A stretch of DNA of 64,000 nt from Massospora cicadina. Lineage: Eukaryota; Entomophthoromycota; Entomophthoromycetes; Entomophthorales; Entomophthoraceae. Made by a program: the position numbers and the translations under genes. The notes below the pieces were generated by a model. The model ran no database searches and was not told where the DNA came from. It worked only from the letters and a program-made list of their open reading frames with translations. The DNA lies in the NCBI GenBank assembly GCA_022478985.1, contig JAKSZP010005638.1:1-64000 (forward strand), in the 5' to 3' direction. Position 1 is the stretch's first letter. Each line of letters begins with the position of its first letter. Below are positions 47,808-60,016 of the stretch, one piece after another.

Positions 47808-49900
47808 ACTTTTGGGTGATACTGCTGGGATAAGCCATAAAGATCACACAAGTCAAGCCCACTGAACCACGGATGGATCATGTGATGATTGTAAGTCCTC
47901 TGAACACACTCAAATATGTAATAAAATAAGGAGAAACTGCCTTGACAACACTTATTTAATTAATAAATACAGCTTCTCTTCACCATTATGCTCTCTCAAT
48001 CCTATTAACAACCTCCTTTTTCAATTGCGCATCTCGCTTATATATCAGAACCTTTGAAAGATACCATTCTCATAGCTTAGACTATTCTATCTCTCTAATT
48101 CCCATTAGTTTCAGCCGCTATTCTTCAATCTCTATCACCCTAATTTGAGGAGATCTAATCTGTATTTGTTGAATTTTGACATCGCTTTAATGCCTTCTTT
48201 GTAGGCTATTTAATAGTAATTGTTATATCCCAATATCTCCTCATCTCAAGGCACTCAAATACTTGAAAACATCCTAGTCAATGTATTCTCACCATTCTGC
48301 TGTAGCTCTTCAGTGATTATCATCCAGTCATATTAGAAACTTGATATGTTGGTTACAATATTTATATAAACTGGATGAGTCATAACAAGGTTTTTGATAA
48401 ACCAGGTCATTATAAAGGATGTTTTATAATATCTTAGTATTCTAAGCTTTATCTATAATAATAAAACTGGCAAAAAACCCTTTATTTTAGGTCTTCAAAG
48501 CTTTAACCTATAAAGTTGAAAAGGTCACTTGAGGGTATCAAGTTAGATGGGTTAATTATGTAAGACAAATGGTTATATGAATAGTATTTAGACAAAAAAG
48601 TCATTTTATAAGAAAGTTAAATGTCGAAACTCAGAAAACTTAATCTCCTTATACTTAGTAAGTGATAGAGTTTTTAGAAAAACAAAGGGATTTAGTTAGT
48701 GAACCCCAAAAGTACCTCTATTTTTACAGATAATGACAAAACCGTTTTTTATCTATGACCTTTCAATGATCATTTGTAATCTTCAGCAATTTACTGTTAG
48801 TTACCTTAGTATTAGGCAACTTAAACTTTACTTGACGTTTAACACCAGAGATTAGTCAAGATCTGTGACATATTCATATTTATTGATTTATTGACTTCTT
48901 CAACTACAAACGATACTATAAAGCTTGGTTTCTCCCATAAAGCTAAGATCACTGCTGCAGTTACTATGCTTCATGTTTATAAGATCACACATCCTCACCT
49001 CTCATAAAGCTTTTCCCTAAATGCAACCATTGTGGTTCAATTTTCAGGATTGCCACTGTTGGGCTTCCATTTTTGTGGCTCAATGGTGCTGTGTTCAAGA
49101 AGCCTTTCAGTTAATACTTGAAGCAGTCTAAGTCTTAAATTAGTTATATTATTTTTTTGAGTGTTCCAAGTCACGCTTAGGCCCCATCAGCTAGAGTATT
49201 CATCCTATGGTAAGTAAAAATAAATTGTTGAAGTCAGGTACCAAAAAGAGATATAAAATTAACAACAGATCTTTATTTTAGTATATGATATACTCTTATG
49301 GTTACATATAACAATATAAACCACATAAGGGTAGGGTTAACAAAATTAATAGAGGAGTAATCTGGATTAAAGGCTCTTGGTCAGGGGATAAAAACAGATA
49401 ATAAAATTCCTTTATAGCATATTATTTAATAGGGAAAAATATGTTGAGTGTACTAGTCAGATGAAACTTGGTATCATATAGGTTGATTGTGAGGCATATT
49501 ATTGATTCTTACCCTTTTGCAGGTACATATTAATCTACTTCCTTATGTGACACCTGGTATAATGGTTGCCTGAAATTTTGATGATCCTTGATTTTGAGTA
49601 AGCAGGGTTTCATCTCAGGGTAAAGCTTAAATGGTAAAACATAAATTTCCTAATATCAAATTGAGCCTCAATAACTATAAGTTTTTCTATATGATTAACT
49701 GATGTGACTTCTTTAGCCCCTTCTTGGGTCTAGGCATCGATTATCTTGTGAGAGTCAACTAATTGATATTCTTAACAACATGTCCATTATTTAATATCCA
49801 ACATCTCCCCCTTGAAGAATATTTGGCAGGGTAGTACAGATGTAAGAATCAGCTATGTATGTGGTTGATAGTACTACATTTTCTCAAAACTTGACTGAGT
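47808..49900. other. Unassigned AT-rich DNA
   Basis: No frame above ~60 codons and no recognisable motif. It may be the far decayed 3' end of the Gypsy remnant to its right or an older repeat. Confidence 0.3.
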
Positions 49901-50934
49901 TTTATAACCACGTTTGTAGGTTATAGTGTATGGCCATCCCAGATGGAATCTAAATTTTCTCCTTGGGGCACTATATAATTATGATATACAACTCTGAATC
50001 CAAGATCTCAAAGGTGGGTAAAAGCTGGCGGGATGCATTTGCAGCTTAACCTTCTATTGTAACCGTTTTGACTAAAGTTGTTAGTTCTCTAATTTTAAGT
50101 TGTATAATCTACTGGGCTAATCTTCTTAGCGCTTTTTCAGGATCTTCAGTATCAACACTGATAGTTTTGTGAGCCTATAGAACTGGTATGCCAGGTTCTC
50201 TTATGTATAAAGCCTTGGATGGTGACGTTTTCAATGATACAATGAAAAATTATCTTGTAAGACATCAACGCACTTGGGAGATATTGGTCCCAGTGTAATG
50301 GATTGATAGGATCCATCTTGTAGAAATATTGAAACTAAAGTTTCATTTGCTCTTTCTAAATTCTTGTTAGTTGATGGTTTGTAGGGCGCTGAGAATAATA
50401 ATTGAGTTCTCATGCTCATATCTAAAGATTCTCAAGACTCTTAAGGTAAAGTTCTTCTCACTATTACATAGAGGTAACTGTGGGCAACTGAAACTAGTAT
50501 ATATCTTTATTATAAAAAGTTAGTGGCAGCCTTGGCAGTTTGTGTGGAAATAACGATTGCTTTGACCCACCTTGTTAAATGATTTATCCCTACAAGTATG
50601 TATAAATTTTCTCCTGTGGATTCAGGGAGTAAGCCCATGCTAACTATACTGATGATATGAAATGTCTGCGGAGGGGTAATTCATTTAAACTTGTACTTGC
50701 CCTTAAACGGTGTTTTTTTACAAGTTTTGCAACAATCTAAGAATTTTTATAAAGTTCAGTATTCCTTCTCAATAGTATCAACCCTTAATCCATTTGTAAG
50801 TCTTTCTAGCTCCTTATGTCCCTAAGTATTGTGGGCTTTCTATTATAACTGGTATCCATTCCAAAGGTTGTAAGTAAGGTAATCAGTAGGTTTTGACTTT
50901 CTTGTATGATATTGCATTAAGAACTCTAGCTTTT

Positions 50935-52246
50935 TATTTGATTGAGGTAAGCCGACCAGGGGATGATCATTACCAAAATACATAAGAGGATAGGGGAAGG
51001 CGAAGTGTAACTAAATTAGGCACACCAGAGTAGACAGGCTACCACTGTTGCCAGCCGGTACTGCCAGGTGTGGGGGGGGTTAAGGCGCTACTCTGAGGGA
51101 GTTTCCCATGTTATAGAGCAGGTGTGGAGGAAGGGGTCTGTGTGTAGAAACCATATGGGAACTATGACTCCACAAGCCTTTGCTGCCTCGGCTTCATGTA
51201 TCCATAAAGCTAGGCTTGGAAGTGTTCCAGTAGGCGAACGTGGAATCTACTAATTATCCCACGGATGGTTGGTATGGTACTCTTGAAAGCATCCAAAGCT
51301 ATGGTGTAAATTGTCCACATTGCGATGGTTACTATTAGGAAGAAGATGGTAGGTGGTATTGGGAATTCAAGTTGGAGCGCGAGGAGGCTTCTGGAGATTG
51401 ATAATTACTGGTTGATTTGGATCCTTAGCAGGTGCACAACTTCCCGCCATATGGCTCTTGATGGGGGCATGCTTCAAGGCGGTGGTGTAGGGTGCCATCC
51501 CCTCCACACACTGCGCACTCTGCATGGAGAGAGTTGAAGCAATATGCTGTTCTGTAGGTTCTTCTAAGGAAGCGCCAAGTGTTAGCTTTTACCCTTGTCT
51601 GGAGGAGCGGATGGTGTTAGACTCCATATTGCCTTCTGCATTGTGAGGTCATATGGAATGTCTAGAACATCCAGGTAGTCAATTCTTACTATGACTGTGG
51701 CCACATCATGTGTGTCCCTATGGGGGTTGTCCTCTGAGTTCCTTAGTGTGAAGTGGGCTCTGGGCCTGCCCCTTCCCTGATTAGTGCCTGTGAGTGTGAC
51801 GGACCATCCCATGTGCCTAATGGTACATAGGAGGCGTTTGAAGTGTGTGGGAGTTCCATGAGGTCCTGGTGCGTTGGGGTGGTTTACAAGGTATGTGAGC
51901 AGGCTGGACGGGTTGTGTGGGTTTGATAGTTTTAGCGCCTGTGTAAAGTTAGCCCTCGCTGCTCTGGGCCAGTGTTGTTGCGGGAGGTCTGGGGCTAGGA
52001 CTTCCTTTATCCAGGTGCCTAGTATACAGTTGGCGTGGACCTCAAAGTCTATTAGGACCATGCCTCTACTGGAGCGTGGGCCAAAGAGTTTTTCCACCCA
52101 TACAAGTGGCTGGGTCCCAGGCCAAGCCCCCTGGATAAGTGTGCGGATTAAGAAAATGAAAGTAGGTGAGAAGGATATTGCATGTTCAGAAAACCACATC
52201 ATCGGGAGGATGAGTGAGTTGGCAACTGTTACTCGCCCCATTAGTC
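50935..52246 (-). mobile_element. 5'-truncated LINE, 3' part of ORF2 plus tail
   Basis: It is flanked by TAAGAACTCTAGCTTTT (50918-50934) and TAAGAACTCTATCTTTT (52247-52263), a 17-base target duplication with one mismatch. The minus frame reads GRVTVANSLILPMMWF, then SFSPTFIFLIRTLIQGAW and GMVLIDFEVHANCILGTWIK. This is the thumb and C-terminal region that follows the reverse transcriptase of LINEs. The open frame ends at 51582, and a ~650-base 3' region ends in the shared tail (complement of GAGGTAAGCCGACCAGGGG) and an A-rich end at 50935. Truncation at the 5' side by incomplete reverse transcription is typical of LINEs. Confidence 0.87.
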
Positions 52247-52280
52247 TAAGAACTCTATCTTTTCGCAAGTGTTTTAACAA
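51582..52280 (-). pseudogene. LINE ORF2 C-terminal fragment
   Basis: The frame of 232 codons is open without interruption, unlike the older Gypsy remnants around it, so this insertion is fairly young. LINE-derived sequence starts at 52246; the first ~11 codons of the frame are duplicated target and host sequence. No catalytic reverse transcriptase motif is included. The last residues are SAPPDKGKS. Confidence 0.8.
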
Positions 52281-54120
52281 TTTTGAACTAATTCAATTTC
52301 CTACCAAGAGTCTGGCTTTATGAGCAGATCATTTAACCATTCAGCTTCACTATTGTTTAAATTTATAAGAGCAATTTGTCAGTCCATCTGTGTTCATGTG
52401 CTTTTTAAAGATTAATTGACAATATACATGTCATAGTGCTGAAGTTTGAATGCCCAGCGGGCTAATCTTACTGTCAGATCTTTCATGTTTTGAAGCCACT
52501 TTGAAGAAGAGTAGTTTTAGCAACTGTAAATTTCATATCATATAAGAAGGTCTGGAAATGTTTCACTTCAAGAAGAATATCTAGGAACTTTTTATTTATA
52601 ATACTGTAATATTGATCAGCTCTTGAAAGCATTTTGCTATAATAAGACATCAGGTGGTCAATGCTTTCCTCATCCAGTTTTGAGAGAATAGCTCCTATGG
52701 TTTAGTCGGAGGCATCTGTAAATAGGATGAATGGCTTCCCATTGCCCGGATTTCATGAAATCTGTCTTTTCTTCAACAAAATACTTCATGGTTAAAAATG
52801 CAGCTCTTTATCTACCCTTCACATAAAAGGGGTGCTTTAGCAAGCAATTGGACAAGGGGTTCTTTGAGTTGAGCATAATTAGGAATAAATTGATGTAAAA
52901 TTCCATCATTCAAAGAATACCTGTATGTCTTAAATGCTCTGCAGCTCAGGCAAATTAATATTGCTCTAACCTAATTGTACAAGGGTAAATTCCTTCCTGT
53001 GTCATGATATATTCTATAAATCCAATTCCTGTTGGAAAAAGGTACACTTTTCAGGTTTAGTTTGATGTAAATCTCTCTTATTCATTGCAAAATCTACTTG
53101 AGGTGGTCAAGACCGGTTAAATTTTTTGAGAACACCATTATGTCATCTAGGTAAACAGTCACATAGCTTAATTTGAGACCTCGTATGACGTGACTCATTG
53201 TACATTAAAACAAGGTGGTAGAGTTGCATAATTTTGAGGTTGAAAGAGTAGGTTAAATAATCCTTCTGTGCATATAAATTCATATTTTTCTTGGTCCTTT
53301 GGCGATAGGTCCAAAAGCCAATAACCACTGGCAAGGTTATTGTGGAGAAGTACTTTAAGCATAGAGTTGGGCCAGAGCATCATCAATTTTTGAAGTTAGA
53401 TAGCTGTCCTTCTTTGTGAGACTATTTAGCTTTATGAAAATATCACTCTCTGTGACCACCATTTTTATTCTTTATGAATAACAGCAGGGACAACCATGGA
53501 CTCAGAGAAGGAACAGTAGGCCTGAATCCAAAAGTTTCTTGAGATCAATCTTCATGTACTGCTCCTCTATATTCAACTTTTTATACGGCTCCAATTGTAT
53601 TGGGTTCAAATATCTACATCAATACTATGTGTCTACTCTTTTATGTGACCATAGTCAACATCTGACTTAGAGAAAACATCTTGATAGGCTTCAATTAGTT
53701 GATGCAATCTCTCAAATTCTCCTGATTTAACTTATTGGATATTTGAACTTGAGGAATGGCACAAATTATATTATCTGCAGGTAGGCCAAATCAAAGTGAG
53801 TGCCAATAAAATATACCTTTTCAATTTCACCAATGTGAAGTAATTGACTTAAACCTATCTATTAGTGTTTCTTGACTAAGATATCTTGGTTAGTTAGGTT
53901 TCCAAATAGTATCACAATAGGCTGCTGATAAGCTTGGTTGAATACTACTAGTGAAACACTTGGTTCAAAATTTACTGACTTCATTAACAATAGTGAGATG
54001 TTGCAAGCAGTTCAGGAATATGCTCAGGGTTATGTTTTTTATAAACACTCTTTGCTCTCCTGGTTTAATTTTACTTCCCTAGTAGCATAAAGTAGTATTC
54101 CTTCTGCTGCATCTAATGAG

Positions 54121-54802
54121 TGTGACGAAATGGTCCAAGCCATTAGTCCCATTTAAACCCAGAATTCAGATTCCAAATTTTAAGTCAAATCTCCTGAGGG
54201 ATTTTCAACTAAGGGTGGCTAATAACCAGGGTTTAGCCTACTTTTAGCTATGCTTTATGCTTGAATGAGCTTCAAACATGGCCAGGAGAAGGATTCCTGA
54301 AGTGCGACCTTTAAAAGGTTGAGCCCCATCATTTTAAACCTCAGTTCGAAATTTTAGCAGCTTCTCATGGTCGTTTAGGCCTCATGCCTTACCTGAGCGT
54401 TGGGCGTGACAAGGTTTTGGCTTAAAAAACAAAACAGTGAGCTTCTGAGGCATTAGCCACACCCTGTTTCTCTGTCTTTTTCTTGTCTCACTTGAAATTC
54501 CAGAGAAATGTCAGTATCACCGCGCTCAATTTTAATACATTGATAAAAATAAAGGTTACTTTGGTGATTTACATCCTCACTTACCTGCTGTTCTTTTTCT
54601 GTGTCTTGGATTTCTCCAAAATTTTGAGAGTTAAAAGATGGGTTGGTATTATACAGCTCTACCAGCTTACCCCGGTGCTTAAACTTGGATGATAGACCTA
54701 TTTTGTCATTAATTTACTCCTAAAAAATTCAGGCATCTAGCAAACAGAATCTGGGTGGTTCCATTTGTTATGTAATTATAACTCATCTTTTTCTTTGTCC
54801 AA
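54121..54802. repeat. Direct repeat E, left copy
   Basis: This ~680-bp stretch matches 60664-61353 in the same orientation: TTTTCAACTAAGGGTGGCT, CATGCCTTACCTGAGCG, TTGGGCGTGACAAG, TTTTGAGAGTTAAAAGA, GGTTCCATTTGTTA. It begins TGTGACG and fades after TTTGTCCA. It could be an LTR or another dispersed repeat; no coding frame is supported. Confidence 0.75.
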
Positions 54803-55189
54803 TTCTAAGCTCCACTCAACTGACTTCATTGTTGCCTTGGGTCCCAATTATGAGAAACCAGCACCAGAGGGAGCTGGTGACTGATGGTCAACCCTGGAAC
54901 CAAAGTGATGGTGGGTGTTTATTTTAATGAGGTCTCCCCCTCATCATTGATAGGAGGGACCCATGAGAACCTGGCCATGCAGAGACCTCCCTTTTGGTCA
55001 GCCCCTTTATGTGGTGGCTGCTGCCTGGCCATGCTAAACCATAAAACCTTTCAAGAGCGCATCCCAGACAAGTGCCAGGAATGCTCCACAAATTAGGTGG
55101 GCTGATCCATCAGCCCAGTCCTGAGACATCCTCGTTGGGGTTTTCCTCACCATGAGGGATCCAATATTTATTCCAGTAAAAATTTCTTG
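54803..55189. other. Spacer between repeat E and element D
   Basis: There is no gene here. Together with 60580-60663 it makes the ~470 bases that originally separated the two E repeats before element D inserted. The last bases, GGGCT (55190-55194), are the target duplication of D. Confidence 0.5.
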
Positions 55190-55194
55190 GGGCT

Positions 55195-55827
55195 TGTCAG
55201 GGACTGGTGTACTACTGACCTGGTTGGGGGTAGCTAACCATGAGTTAGCATAACCAAGGGGTTTAGCCCAGTATGACAAGGACACAAGAGGTGTCCAGGT
55301 ATAAGGAATGGTGGGTAAGCTGGTATGGGAGTTGCTTAAAGACATGGATTTAAAAGGAGAAAGTTGGAAGGGCGTTTATTGTAGGCTGGGGTGGTAGATT
55401 GGTAATGATAACACTTTAGTAAATAAACTTATTAGTGTTTGCATTATAAGAATAATTTTATTGACCGCAAAGATTAACCAAATGAATACCTTGGTTTTAT
55501 ATACCATCTAACTTCCTGGACTTACCTAAGCTTAATTGATTTTAAACAGTGCACTATTCTTCTCTGGAGCTTATGGGATTGCAACTTGCATGTGATTTTG
55601 AAAGGCAGTGGAAATCGTCTCAGTATCATCATAAATTCGTTTTGGTGCGATTAATTGACTGAATACTATTGCAAATAAAGTAATATAAATGATTAATCAA
55701 ATATTTTCACTACAATCATTAATTTTATATGTAATTATTCGATCTAACTTCATCACATATCATATTGATCAGACTGACAATATCTATAATCTTAGGAATT
55801 CCACTAATGTCAGAAATTACCCTGACA
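55195..55827 (-). repeat. 3' LTR of element D
   Basis: This 633-bp repeat lacks the microsatellite present at the matching point of the other LTR. Confidence 0.92.
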
Positions 55828-56009
55828 TCATCCCCCACCAAGGCTGAAGCAATCTGTGAGGCCTTCTTCTTCCATTTATTTATTAGCTTGCCTGCATTCT
55901 TTAAGTTCTCCTCAGGATCCCAAGTGCTCTCTTCTGCAGGATATCCATCCCACTTAACCAGATATTGCACCTTACCATGGTGTGTTCTTTTCCCTTTAAT
56001 AGCCTCCAC
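55725..56009 (-). pseudogene. Element D chromodomain
   Basis: MEAIKGKRTHHGKVQYLVKW, then DGYPAEESTWDPEENLKNAG, is a textbook chromodomain with the aromatic cage positions Y, W and W present. It is joined in frame to the integrase C-terminus except for a single TAA codon after ELAPPLI. Downstream residues from ~50 on extend into the LTR. Chromodomains of this class bind methylated histone H3 and steer integration to heterochromatin. Confidence 0.88.
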
Positions 56010-56030
56010 CTCATAATCAGGACAGGGACC

Positions 56031-57195
56031 TTAGATCAGTGGTGGTGCTAGCTCTTTGACTTTCTGGTGTGGTAGGGAGATTCCTTCTTTTTTGTGCAAG
56101 AGGAAACGATGGAATACATTGTGAATTTTCCAACCTTCTGGAAAATCAAGACGGTAAGCCACCTTTCCTATAACCTCTGTGACCTTGTATGGCCCTATGC
56201 GCCGATGGGCAAGTTTCTGACATGGTACATCCAAAGGAATATTTCGAGCATCCAGGTAAACTTGGCTACCTACTTCCAACACCTTACCAGGCACACGCTT
56301 CTTATCTGCAAAGTCTTTGTAAGTATGTACTGCTCTGTTCAGATTAGCCAAGCAAAGTGCATGAGTTTGATGAATGTTCTGTAAAAATTCCCTCCCAGGT
56401 GGGTTATCCGCTTCAACAGATGGTAATGGTTCCCAGTTCACATCATACCCATAGTTAGCTTTGAACGGTGACATTCCAGTTGAAGAGTGATCTAGAGTGT
56501 TATAACAGAACTGGGCCATAGGCAACAACTCAACCCAGTTGTCCTGCTCTGCATTAACATAGCATCTCAGGTACTGCTCCAGCACCTAATTAACTCTCTC
56601 AGTCTGTCCATCAGTCTGCGGATGGTATGCAGTGGATAAACATCTCTTGATTCCAAGGTCTACAAGGAGCTGTTTCCAAAAATTTGATGTGAATTGACCT
56701 CTGTCTGAGATCACCTCCTTGGGAGTACCATGATGCAGGAATACATTTCTCAAAAACAGATGAGCTATCTCTTTAGCCGTGACATTGGTAGTAGTTGGGA
56801 TAAAATAAGCCATTTTAGTAAATCTATCTACCACCACCAACACTGCATTGAATCCTTGGGAACGGGGTAGCTCTACTATAAAATCCATGGATATTGACTC
56901 CCATGGCTTTTGTGCGATTGACAAATGGCTGTAATTGTCCTTCAGGAAGTCCTCTACGAACCTTGGTGCGCCCACAGACCTCACATCCTGCCACATATTT
57001 TAAGACATCCCCTCTAAGACCAGGCCATTGGTAAGTTCTTTGAATCAGTTGGATCATTTTATTCTTCTCAGGGTGTCCTGCCATGCCTACATCGTGGTGC
57101 TCGCGCATGACACACTGTCTAAGTTTTGAATGAGATCGTTTAAACATTCTGACAGAAAACATCATCATTTTGAACATCCAAAATCTCATCTCCAC
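56031..57195 (-). pseudogene. Element D integrase
   Basis: Zinc-binding part 57195-56824: MREHHDVGMAGHPEKNK, then CEVCGRTKV (H-H-C-C). Core 56996-56586: SISMDFIVELP (first Asp), VISDRGQFTSNFW (second Asp), AYHPQTDGQTERVN (Glu). C-terminus 56585-56031: YLRCYVNAEQDNWVELLPMA through RRIGPYKVTEVIGKVAYRL. One frameshift separates the zinc part from the core and one TAG sits after ERVN. All catalytic residues are retained. Confidence 0.9.
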
Positions 57196-58439
57196 GGCCC
57201 ACTAGCACAAGATGAGATAATAATGCAGTGGGATCCTTGGTCTTAAGAAGCACCTGTGTATAAAACTTGATAATTTCCCCCTCTTTGGGGATCATGTCAG
57301 GACGCCAGCTTAAGGAATCTGGAACCAAATTAATTTTCCCAGGTTTGTAACCAATGTCTAAGTCATAATCCGCCAGAGTAAGTGCCCATCGTGCCTGACG
57401 CTGGTTCAATTGCCGTGGGGTGAGAAAAGTAAGTCAAGTTTTTATGGTCTGTCAAAACTTTCACTGAGTACTTTGCCCCCACACAGGTACCAGCGCCAGT
57501 GTTTGAGACATTGAACAACAGCCAACATTTCCTTATTATAAATAGGATAGTTGCATTCCGCTGGGATGAATTTCTTGGAATAGTATGCTCCAGGATGCAG
57601 CCTACTATCATCCCCCTCCTGCAACAAAACCCTCCCAAGAGCGTATCCTGAAGCATCAGTCTCAACCACAAAGGGCTTTTCATCATTGGGCATTGCCAAC
57701 ACAGGTGCAGAAACAAAGGCAACCTTTAAGTCAGAAAAAGATTTTTCCGCTGCCTGAGACCATTTATATGGAACACTTTCTGATGTAAGCCGCGTTAAGG
57801 GTAACGCAATAGAAGAGAAGTATTTGATAAAATCCCTACAAAAATTTGCCAAGCATAAGAAACTACGAACATCCTTCCAGCTATTAGGTGTAGGCCAAGA
57901 TATGATGGCATCAACTTTGCTAGGTGCCATGGTTAACCCATTCCTGCCCACAACATAACCAAGAAATTCAACTTCCTCCTGTGCAAACTCACATTTTGGT
58001 AGCTTCACATGCAAGTTTTACCTTCCAAGTTGTTCAAAGACCAAATCCAAGTGCAGTAAGTGTTCCTTCTGCGTCTTACTGTAGATCAAAATGTCATCAA
58101 GGTAGGCTACGCAGAAGTGGTCCAGATAGCCACCCAGCACCATATTAATCATTTGTAGAAATGTACTAGGTGCGTTGCACAACCCAAATGGTATCACCAT
58201 ATACTCAAATAGCCCAAATCGTGTCTTAAACGGTGTTTTCCACTCATCACCTTCTTTATCCGTATCTGGTTGAATGCATCCCTGAAGTCAACTTTGGAAA
58301 AGATTTTAGCTCCAGACAATTGGTCACTCAAGTGATCAGCATCAGGTAAGGGATACCGGTTCTTTATGGTTATATCATTGAGCTTCTGGTAGTTTATACA
58401 TGGCCGTAGTCCACAATACTTATTACTAACAAACAACAA
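57140..58439 (-). pseudogene. Element D reverse transcriptase, RNase H and linker
   Basis: The fingers and palm are at 58439-58194 (LRPCINYQKLNDITIKNRYP, then SKVDFRDAFNQIRI). The catalytic box AYLDDILIYSK is in 58200-58018 after PFGLCNAPSTFLQMIN. The thumb and RNase H are in 58014-57442 (AQEEVEFLGYVVGRNGLTM; KPFVVETDASGYALGRVLLQ). The linker 57409-57140 carries ARWALTLADYDLDIGYKPGK. Three frame changes split it, each explained by one or two bases. Confidence 0.9.
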
Positions 58440-58953
58440 GGGTGATGAACAGGAGAGCGGGAAACCCGTATGAACCCCTTCTCAAGCATTGTATCCAGAT
58501 ATTCTCTCAGGGCAATTTTTTCCCTCTTATTGCAACTATAAATAGGTCCATGGGTGGGCTGCTTCCCTTCCAGTAAATCAATCGCGTGATCAAAGGATCC
58601 ATGAGCTGGTAGTTGCTTACCTCCTCTCTAAAAGTAAAGCCCATATTAAGAGATACTCAGGGATTTTTCCTTTTCAAGGTTCCAATGAACCAAACTAATT
58701 TACAGTTGCAGACATGTCCAAATTTTTATGCTCTTTTAACACACACTCAAGGAGTTTATCCTTTAGCTTAATTGTAATAGAGTTTCGTCCATAATTGTGC
58801 TGGAGTTCAACCTGTGTCCACCGAGGATACACAAGAATTACAGGATGGGGTGAACTACGCAGGACCTAAAACTCAACTTTCATTTTACTTACCCTTAAAC
58901 TTCAAGTCAATGTGACGTGAGCAGCGGTAAGCTAAAGACTGTTTATCATTTCC

Positions 58954-59880
58954 CTAGGTTACTTTAATCAAGGGTTTCTTTGCATGCAAGCCCAGAATTT
59001 TTACTGCATGCTCTGGGATGAAGTTCAATGAGGCCCCACTGTCCAGCAAAGCCATAGTTTTTAAACACTTCTTTCCAACATGTAAGTTCACACTTAATAA
59101 TGGATAAGACTGAGTATCATTCTTTAATGAGGAAACGATGGTCTGGGGTTTATTTTCTTGTAATTCCCTTGAATACAGCATTCTTCTGGTTCGCCAACAC
59201 TCACCATTAGAGTCTGTGTGATATCAATAACTTTTTTTAATGGCAGCGTGGTGGGATGATGTCTGATTAATTCTGCTAAGCGGCTTCCTAACCCTTGTCT
59301 GAAGTAAAGCGCTCCCATTTCTTCATCTAACACTGTCTTCTGAAAGATATCCAGGAACATCTTTATGTATACCTCAACAGTTTTCCCTTCTTGCTGAAAA
59401 TTCATAAAGGCTATCCTTGACTCTAATCTAGTATTAGTGTGGGTTGCTGCTGCTAACAATTGATTTTGAAAAACTCATATTTAGAGCACACATTATCATT
59501 CTCTTCTAGGTCACTTATAAACCAACTCAGCGCATCACCAGTGAGTTGTGAACCCACTTCCATAATTTTCCGTGCATCATCTGAATAGGTCTTAGGATAA
59601 GCTTTAAAATATGCCCCCAACAACGTAAGACCTTCTTTCACCTCAGCTAAAGATAATTTCCTTTTAAGGGAACTGTAGGGTAAGTCATAGGTTTATGGTT
59701 GGCCATACTAACTGTCTGCACTTGACTGGGTCCTACTGCTCCTTTATAAGTTCTTTTATCTTTCTTTACTAGGGAAAACATCCGCACCAGCAATTGGTAA
59801 CTTCCCATCGACAAGGCATATATCAAAGCCCCTAATAATAAAAACGCGGTGGAATATTTATTGTAAGTAGGGGCAGTCAA
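58954..59880 (-). pseudogene. Element D gag and protease
   Basis: Gag pieces at 59880-59647, 59641-59453 and 59459-59124 include YFKAYPKTYSDDARKIMEVG, GDALSWFISDLEE and a Gypsy gag core (FRQGLGSRLAELIRHHP). No CCHC knuckle is seen in the retained frames. The protease at 59181-58954 has an intact active site in ALLDSGASLNFIPEHAVKIL. This gag differs from the leader region of family A. Confidence 0.82.
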
Positions 59881-59882
59881 AT

Positions 59883-59956
59883 TGTCAGGGACTGGTGTAC
59901 TACTGACCTGGTTGGGGGTAGCTAACCATGAGTTGGCATAACCAAGGGGTTTAGCC

Positions 59957-60016
<60 letters not shown>

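Larger units (their letters stand above)
49900..53700 (-). mobile_element. Decayed Ty3/Gypsy remnant (family C), minus strand, with nested LINE
   Basis: Reverse transcriptase is clear at 53386-53143 (NLASGYWLLDLSPKDQEKYEF, then EGLFNLLFQ). RNase H pieces run ~52900-52440, ending ARWAFKLQHYDMYIV. An integrase trace lies at 50419-50231 (YKPSTNKNLERANETLVSI). The order on the minus strand fits Gypsy pol. Stops and shifts are everywhere, so this is one of the oldest copies. The LINE tail 50935-52246 is inserted between RNase H and integrase. No LTRs could be placed and the edges are approximate. Confidence 0.7.
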
